From: Marisa cornuarietis
Lineage: Eukaryota > Mollusca > Gastropoda > Architaenioglossa > Ampullariidae
Length of the DNA: 64,000 nucleotides
Reading direction: 5' to 3'
NCBI GenBank assembly: GCA_004794655.1
Contig: SMMW01000635.1
Coordinates: 741,001-805,000 of the forward strand
This document shows positions 1 through 12,537 of this stretch, piece by piece; the stretch's first letter is position 1, and every line of letters begins with the position of its first letter. Under the pieces are notes generated by a model. It was not told where the DNA came from. It ran no database searches and worked only from the letters and a program-made list of their open reading frames with translations. The position numbers and the translations under genes were made by a program.

Positions 1-518
1 TGTTCTTTTCATGTGAACATACAAAAATCCTAATTTAACAAAAATTTAATTGTGTGTGCCGGTACCCACTTAAACTAAGATATCATGCATGAACAAAACT
101 GTAAACAGCCCAGAAATAAAAGAATTACACTTTTTAAAAAACTATATATTGTTTTAATGTTTCCATTTAGTGGTAAAACAAATCATTGAAAACATTGCTT
201 TTTTCGTCTGCACTTTCATTACAGCGCGTAGCTGATGCTGGGAGAACCTAGAATTAATAGAAAATAAAAATATGATTAAAAATAATGTGCAGATCTCTCC
301 ATGTACTGTAGATTAATTACAATGTTTCATTCTCAAGATTATTACTTTGCGCTGTTATAATTTGTGTAAGTGAAACAAATGAACTAGTACACGTAAAATC
401 TATTGTAGAATTGTCTACACAGATTTAAAAGTTAAAATACAGATATGTTGTTTGCTGCTAAACTGTAAAAGACTAGTTGATTCTTAGATTTATATATTAT
501 ACATGATTACTTATTTTT

Positions 519-3500
519 TCATTGCATACCCATTACAAGTTGCTGACTGGGTTGTGGGCTGACTGATATTGATGATGATGGGGTGACTGATCTTGATGAG
601 GATGGGCTCAAGGATGTTGATCCCTGTTGGCTATCTGCTGGTCCCATTTCTCCTTTTCTTGGACTAAGTCTCTTCTGGCTTTTCCTACATTTCTCCACAT
701 ACGGTAGCATGATGTCAGCGATGTTCTGAAGCAGAAAAACAACAGTTATGAAGCAGGCACTAAAAGAACAAAAGGGGACATCACTTAATTCCCCTCTCTT
801 CTCTCCAGCTCTGCTTCCTTTTCTGTGTATACATTTTTGAAACTCTTGACTTTATTACATTTTATTGTATTTTTCCTTTCACAAGCAGTGATCTGCATTT
901 TTCCATCTTCTGGAATAGTAAGATGCTCGACATTAATAACTGTGATCTTAGTGAAGACTTGCCCTTTCTGTATCAACATGTTAGCTGTCCCACATGGCAG
1001 AATAGTGTCTTGGACAAATGCTACAGTGCTATCTCAAATGCTTAATCAAGCAGATGCAGGCCTCCGATGTAATTCACCTGATCTTGAGATACTGATAAAA
1101 GGTGAAAACTGTCAAGCCAAAAGCTGTAGAGTGGTTGCATGACAAGATCAAAGGTGTGTTTTGTCCCCAATACCTTTCTTTGTCTATACCAGATCTTTTG
1201 AGTGATCAAGTTTGCAGATGACACAGCGTTGGTTGCTCGGCTGAAGGACGAGGACTCACTAGCAAGCTATTTTCTTCAAATTAAGAAACTACATTCGTGT
1301 GTGTTCAATGTCTCTAAAACCAAAGAACTGATGTTTGATAGGAGGAAACACCAATCTGTCCATACATCCTTGGTTATTGACAACTAGACCGTAGAGCAGG
1401 TGAGAAGTTTTAAGTACCTCAGCACAGTGCTGGACAACAAACTTTTCTTCCAGGAAAACACTAACATCATTTTCAGGAAAGACATCAGCACCTGTTCTTC
1501 CTCAGGCAATTAAGGAATTCTGTTGTCAGTGGCCCTGTACCTGAAGCAGTGTATTGCAGCTGATCAAAAGCACTCTCAGATTTAACCTGTCAGTGTGGTT
1601 CAGTGTTCTATCAATCAAAGATAAGGCTTACTTGATGAGGGTGGTCAAGATTGCCAACATGATCATTGGCCTTACACAAAGACCACCAAATGACCTGTAC
1701 ACCAGGGCTATGAGGTTAAAGGCTGTCAGTATTATCACAGACCTCTATCACTCACTGCATCACTATTTCCAAACGCTACTCTCTGGCTGTAGATGGAAAC
1801 AACTGATAGCCAAGAAGAGTGTTTTGGCCAAGTCCTTTATACCAACTGCAATATCACTCTTGAACAGGATTAACAAATGTACCTAGTGTGTGTGTGTGCG
1901 TGCGCCTCTGATAATTATTGCTAGAAGAGGGCGTTTAAGAGTGCAGTAATTGTATGGGTGTGTGGGATATGACTGCATGTTGCTGGGTTCATTGCCTAGT
2001 TTGTTTAGTTCATGAATTCCCCAAAAAAGAAAAATTTCTATCTTTGTCGCTCAAATAGACAATAAAGATGAATGGTATTGTATTGTCTATCTTACCTACA
2101 TCAACATTTAAACTTGAAGATCTCTTGCTGCCAGTCATAATAACCAAATTTTACTTCACTTGCTTATCCTAAGAATAAACAAAAATCTAAAGGTACAGCC
2201 AGTTTTATTGCCATACTTTCATAACTAAAGTGGCTCTCAAAGTCAAATAAGATCAGCAAGTGATTTTTACCCGTCTGTCATCAAGTGCAAGTGCTAGGTC
2301 GTAGGGAGTGTTCAATTCCTGCACAGAAATTATTATACTAGTATTAATGGTCAGGCAATATTACTACAAACTGCATGTTACACTGTGACAGAAACCAACA
2401 TATATTCTGCTACTTCTCTCTCAAATGCCTGTGCACATGCACACACACACACACACAACATATATAGTTGGGTATGCACAGAGTGGACAACATATGGACT
2501 TGTAAAATCCTGAAAGTAAATGTTGATAAGTAACATGACAGGATAAACATTAAATAAAAATCCTTAAAACTTTTTATTGCAGTTTGAAAGGTTTCTGCTA
2601 TATGTATATAATGTCCTGCTGAAGGATTCAATTCCCTTTTGACTAGTGTTACCAAGACTACACAGGGACATGAGAATGTAGACTACAGAGGGACATGAGC
2701 ATGTAAGATTATAGAGGGACATGGAAATGTAGAAAATACTTTGACAATGAATTAAGAAAACCTTAAGCTACTCATCATTCCCTAAAATAAAGTGTAATGC
2801 CATGAAGCAAACCATTTTGTTTTCATTTTGCAGTACTTTGAGCATACCTAACAAATCAGTATCTATGATACTCTATGAATTCACAGCAACAGAGCAAGTT
2901 TAAGCTTAACAAGATTTTTTTCTGTATAACTTTGGACCTTTCAGTAATTAAGTGTGCAAATGATGGGTGAAGGCTTTGTCATTTAAGTTCTCTTCCTGTT
3001 TTAATATGGTCCTTGCTATCAGAAAGGTTGACCAGCGCCCATTTTTGGTTTGGACACCAGCGCTCTAACCACTTGGCTATCTGCTTTACCCAACTCTTAC
3101 TGGTGGCTCCAAGCACTCAGTCTCGTCACGGACTAAACAGTGGCTGGTCATTTTGCCCCAAGACCATTTCCCCCCATAGCCTAAGTCAATTCGTCCCAGC
3201 TATGTCCATTTCATCATAGGTAAGACCATTTTGTCCTAAGACTGAAAAGAAGGAAACAAGAAGAAATAAAAACAGCCTTATCAAGGCATAGCTTACCCTG
3301 TTGGGCAGCAGTGGGTTGGCATTCCGCTGCAGCAAGAGAATCACTAAATCTTTATGTTTTCTTAGGACAGCATGGTGTAAAGCATTGGATCCATCATAGT
3401 CAGTTCTGTGAATATCTGCACCACCCAATATCAATGCCAGTGCCAAATTTCGGTTTCCATGGAGACAAGCTTCACATTTAAAAAAAAAAATAAACAAACA

Positions 3501-6500
3501 AACAGATATTTAGGGCACAAAAAACAAAGCAGTAAATATATTTCTCATCACTTTTGTCCTCAATTGGCTTTTGTTCTAAACACATTGACTAACCCTGATT
3601 GTACGGATAAGTATCTTTGTAATCGGTCACGCAACACCACCAGAGTTTTACACTTCTGCCTGGCTTGATGGTTGCTGACTGGCTTACAGCCACATCATGG
3701 GAATAAATGGCAAGACAAATCACTGTCATCAGCATCCGCTCAGCTCACCACATCTGATGAGAGGAGTCCACTTTCCTTTTCCTCTGTCTTGCATGTTTAG
3801 ATCTCCACCATCATCTCCTATCCACTCAATCAATTTATAGTTGTTGCTGTCCACTGCCCAGTGTATGGGACTACAGCCACCATTGTCAAACACATCATAG
3901 CGTGCTTTGTGTTTTCTCAGCACTTTGACGGCCTCAAGTTTGCCAGCAGCACACACCAACATCAGCCTGTTAATTCAGTAACAGTAACTGTTTCAGAAAA
4001 CCCAATGGGACATTGATAATTATCCATTATTTCCCTGCCTATTATTGTAACAATAATGGCCATGTCATATTTGTATTCTCTTAGTGGTGTGAGGACTTAT
4101 ATATATGTATATATAGACACTAATTGTGCTTCATCAAAGATGAAATGTTAAACACTAGTTTTATCAACATCTACATACATGTTTACAACAATTAATATAC
4201 TTCTACAAACCACCAAAATTGGTTTTTTAACATACGCCGTTTTTCCTGATTCATTCTTGAAATTTACATCAGCACCATACTGTATCAGCATTTCCATTGC
4301 ACTGAAATAAAAGGGAAGTGCTAAGTTAAAATGGATGATTTTTTTTTAACGCGAGTATATATGACATTTATCACAAGCAAAAAAAAAATTGTTCGTTTTT
4401 TCCTTACCACCATGAAACTGCAAACAACATGAAACTGGTATTGCTGTGATCCAAGCATGCTCTCTGATTCTTGCTCTTTCTCTCACCTATCACTTCATCC
4501 TTTTCCCTATGTGTGCTTGCATCTGTATGCATGCTTGTGTTCAAATAGCAATGACAGTACACATATGACACAGCCTTGACCTAAAATGTCCTTTCATAAG
4601 GATACAGGAAGCAGTGGTCTACATACTATATGTGCCTTTAGCTGAGGTTTGATATAGGTTCTGCAGCTTCATCTGGGATGAAGTCAAATACTGAGTATGC
4701 ATTGACAACCTTAACAGGCACAATAATGGCAGGGACAAAAGAAGAAATCTTTTATGCTGCTTATGGAACTTACGGGAAAATTTCTAACTTTGCAGCTTGC
4801 ATGAGTGGTGTGAATCCAAATGAGTCCATAACATCCACCATGACCTCCCTATTAGAGAGAAAAACATCAGTAAGTTCACCAGCACTTAACAATGTGGTGA
4901 TTGCAGCAGGTATAGTGGCAGTATTGGTTTCATGAACATGCCATCATGCGCTTGCTGCAATCCCTGCATGTCAGTCAGCTATGATGCATTCTGCACAGTA
5001 TCATATCTGTCCTTCTGTATATCAAGCTGTGCCCTGTGTCCTCAGTCTACCAAAGACTGTGCCATCAAGAAAGATTGCTTAGTTTGGTTTTGAGGGAGAG
5101 ATGTGTTATGAATGTTTTTCAATTCTCCCTCAATGTGCATCTACAGCAAAAAAATGATGCTCAGAAATTAAGCCTACACCCCATTTAGCACTGCAAGGCC
5201 TTAAGTCAAGATGCTTCACAAAACTGGAAAAGCAAAGACACTTTCTGAGCTGTGAATTTTCATAAAGCAACTATATTGTAGCAAATTAAAAGAAACACTT
5301 TTTTCCAAAGAAATCCATAGTAGTTATTTATCTAAACTGCCTTTGCTGGACAGTAAATAAAACCCACCCACTCTGAAGGCATATGTATGTTGGACAGTTA
5401 TTAACACCTACCTAGTTTGAAGAATTGTCTCCATCTCCTCTAGGTTTTCCTGCACGATAGCTCTGTGTATATCATTGCTGTAAAGTGGCTCCCCTTTTAG
5501 ACCAAGACAACACCACAGCAGCAAAACTTCATTTTGAATCAATATTACTCTACTCAGCTATTTCTAATGTTACCCTGGGAAATATTACAAATTTTCAGTG
5601 AAGCCTTTCAAAGAATGGGAAGTGGTAGATAGAGACATAGTCACACCAACAATGAAACACTCCAGAGGTAGGGAAATTTGCTGTTACTGTACATGCTGGT
5701 CGGGTGGGGTGGGGGGCAGGGGGAGCTGTTGGGGTTGCATACATCCATCTTCACTGTGGCAGAAAGAAGGGGAAAGAATGCAAAGAGAAAGTGACTCCTA
5801 ACACCTTTAATGTCCCTGACCAGTGTCATAAGAACCATGGGGAAGGGGGAAGCAAAAAAGATACTGAAGGGACAAGAATGTAAGTGTCATTCACTGTCAG
5901 CATGGAGTTTGCGCCCCCCACCCCCCCCCCAAAAAAAAAAAATCCCAGCATCTTCCTAGCCACTCTGACTTTGTCTCTATGACGTGAGGGAGATACAAGC
6001 ATAATGTAAAAACATACAGTATTTAAGTAGAGCAGCATATAAGAATGGATATTTTAATTATGTTTGAATAATTGTCACCAAACAAGAATGACCACTGATA
6101 TTTTTCACTGTTTAGTTCTGGATGTCTCATTTCAGAGGTAATTCTAGGATTACAAAAAGAGGGGCCCTGAGGCCCTCTCAGTGAGAAAAAAGGGGCCCTT
6201 CAAATGAAACAAGGGGTCCCTCGAAACAAACACATTTTCACTGCTTTTTCCGATAAATATTTGGTATACAACAAAATACTTTATTAATCACAAGAAATTG
6301 AAGATTAATCATATAGATATCTTTTTCTTCTATATCGATAAATTATCTTTCATCATCATTAGTTTATCATAGCATCCTAAATTTGCAAACCAATTAGTCT
6401 TTGTGTCCATTTAATTGGGCTATGAGCTAATGTTTAGACACTTTTCATATGTCTCATTAGTGCAGGGGTTTAAATGTTTCTCCTCAAGGCAACTTCTACG

Positions 6501-9500
6501 AGAAGACTTCATTAGGTTTTAATGGCTGAAGCCCCCTCTCACACCCTGCATTGTGGTATAGCATAAGGAGGCACAGCTTTCCAAGAACCAGCAAATTGGG
6601 AAATGAATCCCTGTGAAAGTCAAATAACAGTTTAAACAGCTAGTGGAATCTCTCCGATATGCATTCTGCGTTACAGTTCCTTTGACCACAATCCATTCCT
6701 CTAAACATGCTGCTTTGTCAAGCAAGATTTTACTGAATTTGCTGCCCACTTGTGCTGGTTTTCCAAAGAAATTTGTTAAGATATTTAATTCTTTGTCTCC
6801 ATAGGGTGTTCTGTCTTCTGTAGACAGGAAAAAGATGGGGCGCATGGAAAGAACTCAAAAATCCAGAGGCAACATCACCTGCATCTTTTGGGAACCTGTC
6901 ATCAATGTTCTCGAATAGATTGTCGCAAAAGCAACCCTGCTAGCCTCTATGTCCTGTGATGTTGTATCAAGTTCGTAACACATTATTTTTAAGTGTTATA
7001 TAATACCGCCGGCATAAGTTCCAAAAAGGTCATGAGGTCAGAAATAAATTAGAATTGAAAATAGTTTGAAAATTGAAATCTTTCTGAAGAATTTCAGCCT
7101 CCCAAGAGTGCCTGTGGTCGGAAGTCTGAATAATGTCTGCAGCGTCCTCGTTCGGTACTTAACACACCCGGGGTTGTAAACGCGTTATTCTTATTGTTTT
7201 ATGCACACTTTATATCTCATGCCTTCCTCCTTGTTCATTAGCCAAGGCCATTTCTTCAGCCATTCACACTGAAAGTTTCTCTGGATGCGTGGTTTTTAAC
7301 GTGAAGTCTCTATTTCGTTGTCTACATTTTTAGTTCCACCAATGTGTGCGGCACACTCTGACGAGTTTCTGTTTCTTTCTGTCCTTGTCGATTTCTACTT
7401 TATGGGGCATCTTCTGCTGTTCTTGTCGCGAACGAAAAGTCAAACAGAGTTGACAGTCGCGTTCACTTCGCTTTCAACTTGCTTGCTTCCGATACCCTTT
7501 GATCTCTCCCGCCCCAAATGTTTTCGCTGTGGGTTGCAGATGGATAACAACTCGTCAGTTTGAAAACTGCCCAGTCATTAGCATCGATTCTAGTGGGTCG
7601 GTTTCAAACCAGCGCGAAGAATGACAACAATTATTTTTGAAGTGCCGCATCGCGTGTTCAAAAGTGCGCCAGACACGGTATTTTTGAGGGCGCATGGTCG
7701 CACTGACTTTCAGACTATGCGCCCCTAAGCGAAATTTTGCGGGAATCCCGCAAGGCCGCAGCCTAGAATTACCTCTGTCATTTGATAAGCACAGCAGGTG
7801 AGACAATCTTTAAATTCTAATGCAAGTATTTTATCATCCCATGCCCCTTGATAGAGCCAGACAATACCAAAACCATTCTCTGAAAATATGTTTTCATGTC
7901 TGTAACCCAGCTGTGTTTTCCAGATTCGTGCTGCAGTACAATCATTTCATATGTGTGTCTGCCGTCTGCGAAGTCTTTATACCATTAGATTCAATAGATG
8001 TAACCAATATTTAGTTAATAATGTGTGTGTACACATGTGTGTGTTTATATATACGCAAAGAGCGTCTGCCTACTTCCCCATACAACATCACATTTGGACA
8101 ACTGAGGGGTACATCTAAGAAATGTTCCATAGCAAATGTGTGAGTTTTCATCAGGGTTAATTTTTCGGTAGGTTCCTTAAATTTCAGTCTTAGTATGTCA
8201 ATATTAGTTCACCTGAGAATTAATGAGTTTCCGAAAGACAGGTACAGTCTGTGTAAAAACAGCACAACATAAAACCTATAGCAACTAACTTGTGGTTGAC
8301 GCTTGTATGGGCTCACTCCATTCACTGATCTGCTCGCCCTTCATTATCTGGAAACGTATTCTGAAGCGGTATTCTGTTTTTGGCTCCAAATTCTCCACTA
8401 CATATCTTTTGGTGGACCCACTGTCATCCAACACAAAAATATGACAAACAAAATTCGGACATTAAAAGAATAATTATGTAGTTTTAGCAAACAGTGACAA
8501 TGCATTTTATACCTTTTGTTACTCTGCTAACGCTTAAGAAATATTTCTCATAAATCCCACAGTTTTGTGTGTTTATAGCTGTCACACCAAAAAATCATCT
8601 TTCTCTCTCACACACACTCACACTGTTTTGTTCTCTCCCATTTTGTAGGGCAATGACCCTAAAATAAATTAATAAATCAATCTATCGAATCTTCTGACGG
8701 GAGGGAAAAGGGTGGGGCAGTGAAATTTGATATACAATAGGATCTTCCCACTTTAATAAACACATTAACTTGTATTATATACACGTCCGTGGTAAACACG
8801 CTATTGACAGCCCTGTGCCGCACTTCTTAAAATTTCATCGCAACTTGCACCATGGGTAAGCGACGAAAAAGATAAAAGAAACGTCTATGAAAAGCGCTTT
8901 TGTGTTTGCTACGTTTGAAATCGTTTCGTATGATGTTTTGTCACGGTTACTATGGAAACATACTGCCCCCAGCGCGTCCCCTTTATCAACAGATAAAACC
9001 ACGGCATCGACCTCTTCAATTTCAAATAGAGAGAAAGCCATGTGCACGTCTATATCGCAGATATACGTGGCCTAATTTATTTATACTTAAATCTGTTGAC
9101 AGCAGAACAACCAATCGGCACCAACACGTAATATGCACGTACGCCTCTGATCACCTTTTCAGACACGACCATCTTCACATTTTTACCCATTCGGAAGTCT
9201 GCCAGGCACAACGGACCACTGGATAGGAGAGAAAAATAAACGAATGAATGGCATATTTATAAACTCGTCAAACTTGACTGGCAGCAACGCCTTTCAAATC
9301 CTGCATACAACACAAACGCATAACCACGTACTATTCCAGGAGATGGCCCTTGCCTGAAGACTCAGCTCTCTTGGAGAGAGCTTCTTGTTTTGTTCTTCTG
9401 TCGTTGCGTTAATTTTTCTCCAAATAAAGAAGATTCTGAAGAGCTTGTATCGGGGTGAGGGGTGGGGATAGGGAGGACGGGCAGGGGCAGTAGGGAAGAG

Positions 9501-9616
9501 AAAATCAAAAATAAAGCAGTGATTTCTGGACACACGATCGAGCAAAAAACGTTAGCAGTTTTGTTGTTTGTTGATGGTTGAATACACCGATAGCGCAAAT
9601 CCTTTTCTTTTTAAGC

Positions 9617-9655
<39 letters not shown>

Positions 9656-12506
9656 CTGTACGCGCGCAGGTATCTCACACAAAACTCTGTGTGTGTGTGT
9701 GTGTGTGTGGAAGCGTGGTGCAGATCATATGCAAAGAACGCGGGACTATGAAATGTGCTGAAGTACAAAATTCAACCAGAGCGACTTCTGACTTCCCATG
9801 AAGACTCAGTGCACACTGTGAGGTGACCTAAGACTCTTAGGCTTGGGGCAACAGGAAAGTCCATGGGACAAGTATGCGTGGATGCATATTCTGGAGAGTA
9901 GTCCATCAGATGTTCCCTCTATGGCGACTGAATAAATCAGAGTGATTTGCCATTTGAAACATCAAATTTTGTTTCTTGGAAACTGATTCAAAATGAGCAT
10001 AAATATTTTTTAATCCATGCTCACAAAAGCACAATCAAAGGCAAATGATGCGTGCCCTTTCCGTCCAAAGCCTTTTTGCACCCTCTCGCAAAGAGCGAAT
10101 GAGTCTAAAATCATTTGTTTTTGATCGAATTTTTCCAGAGTTTAATTTAATTTGATCCAAAACTAAAAAATGTAATCAAATGACTTTGTGTTGTCCCTGT
10201 TCATATGCCGCTTCGATTACTGGCTGGAGATAATGGAGACTATACCGTCAGCCAAGCATACAATCACCGTTGAAGCAACATCGTTTCTGCTCTCGCCTCG
10301 GATGTATATTTCCGTATATACGTCCGCGCTCTCACTAAAGTCAAATGCAAAACCACGTTATTCACTTGTGCTAAATGAACTTTTCAGCGTGGGTCCATAA
10401 AGTATCATTGGTTAGGACAAAAAGGGCGACATTTTTTTAAAAGATGGTGGAAGCAGTGCATCGATACCAAAAGCTTGTGCTCTACGTCTATTGTCATTTC
10501 AGCAAAATTAGTAGAAAGGTATAAACTATAAAGCATAAGTCTTCACGACAACTCTGGTGCAAGCGGTAAAGAAAGGAGAGAATGAATTTTAAAAAATGTC
10601 CTTAAAAAAGAAAGCAGCAAGTTTGTCGTCTGTGTCTGAGTGTCAAGTATTACAATGACTCGATGCCTTTGCTCTGGATCCTGACCATAAACTTTTATTA
10701 TACCCACGCAAAGCAATGAAGTGCCACCATCTGGCATGAAATACTGTGAGAAGAGATTGAAGTGTTATACTTGCACGCTATAGGACTCTCTATTCAGATT
10801 TAAACACGAGCAGATTCTGAAGCAGAAACTCTTGAAGCACGAGAGATGCATGATCGATGAACTAACTGAGCGTGGAGCTCTTCGTAGAACAGAGCTTTAT
10901 CAAACAATGGAAAAGTAAAGAAAAAACAAAAAACAAAAAAACCAAAAAACAAACAACAAACGGAAATTCCATCTCGAATAAAGGGCTAACTACTCCAGCT
11001 TTGACACTTAACTGAATGTTTCGATCGCAATAGTGACAACAGCAATGGCAAGGCTGTACAGGATCTGGTACAGCAGCAGCAACAGCAACGGCAGTTTATC
11101 ACCCAGTACAGACTGTACATTCTGCTGTACACTTGCGAAAATTAGACTTTGCTTGATGAAATCGAAAAACGAATCCAGACAGTCGAGACCAAATGCCTCA
11201 GAAAACGCAAGACCAACGATCCGGTACAGAGCGCGATCGCCCCCCTCCTGGGACACTGGGAACCCCTTCTTGTAACATTGAAGCGATACTAGCTCGTCTA
11301 ATTCGCCATGTCCCCCAATTTGATACTTAAAGACTGTTCTTCAGGGCACCGTGGAGGGTGGACAGAGGAAAAATTGGATGGCGAAGGTAAAGGAGTGGAC
11401 TGGTCGTCCTATGCTCACGATTGCTCAAGACCAATTTAAATGGCGAGCCTCGTCAGCTGCTGCTTGTTGCAAGATCCCCCCACCCCCACCACCCGACGTA
11501 TGGTACCAGCGGGTTAGCTACTAGCAGTCAAGGCATGATGATGATGATGATGATGATGCGTTTCTCATTGCTCATTTTCTCATTGCTTTTACGCGCACAT
11601 CTACACGCAGTCATTGAGAGGTATCACTTTTTGTTCTTGAAAGATGAAAACCACAGCATCCTTTTGCTGTGCTCGACTGTTACACTTAGGCAGATGGGCA
11701 TCGACTTCAACGCATACCATCCACGGTGCTTGTTATAGTGTGCTACTTGTTTTGTTAATTTTTTTTTTTTACGTTTCTCTGCGTTCTACGTTACAGATCC
11801 ATTCATTACGTTCAGCGGCGTATACTTCCGCGCCGAAACCTGGCATCCGGCGACTGGGCATGTAATCTCCGGCTGCCATATAACTGCTACCGAAAGTGGC
11901 GGACTTTCATCGCTCTTCACCTTCGCCATTGTGTGAGCAGGATGGCTAGAGGCACAAAGCATTAATCAGGTGTGTCAGGCACAACAGAAGCTAGGCACAA
12001 ACACTCCAGTCGTTATGGTGTAAATAGTTTTACAGGACCCACGAGACACTCCTGTAGATCCTTTAACGGGGTTTGTGCTTGATGTTTAGACCTGTCGTCC
12101 TCAAACGGTCTGCCGTCAAACGATCAAGAGATTGTAAATTGTCCACTATCAAATGATCTTGTATTGCTTGCCAACAAAGCCGCGTTAAGACCAAAGATTC
12201 TTCTGGAAGCATTGTTAACATCGGCTCCACTGTTTACTCTTTCTTTGCTAAGGACATCAGCCAGGAAAAGAAGAGATTAAATAAAACATGTAAAGAGACC
12301 GTCGCAGAAGATTGCTAACTTTGTTCAGACAAACACTCAAGCTTTTTATTTACTTTTTTTACGACCAGCAAGAAGTGTACTGTTGACCGTTCCATATGTC
12401 ACTGGTTTTTACGAGTGAGCCGCGCAATAAAAATTTTATTGCCGTGGTGGTTACAAATGCGCACTGTGCCGCCTAAACGTGAACCTAGCCACCCCGCCTA
12501 CCCCCA

Positions 12507-12537
<31 letters not shown>

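Noticed and set aside
11008..11256. Minus-strand open frame with a hydrophobic Leu run
   Set aside because: Leu run comes from CAG-type repeats; no family resemblance, splice logic or neighbouring exon.
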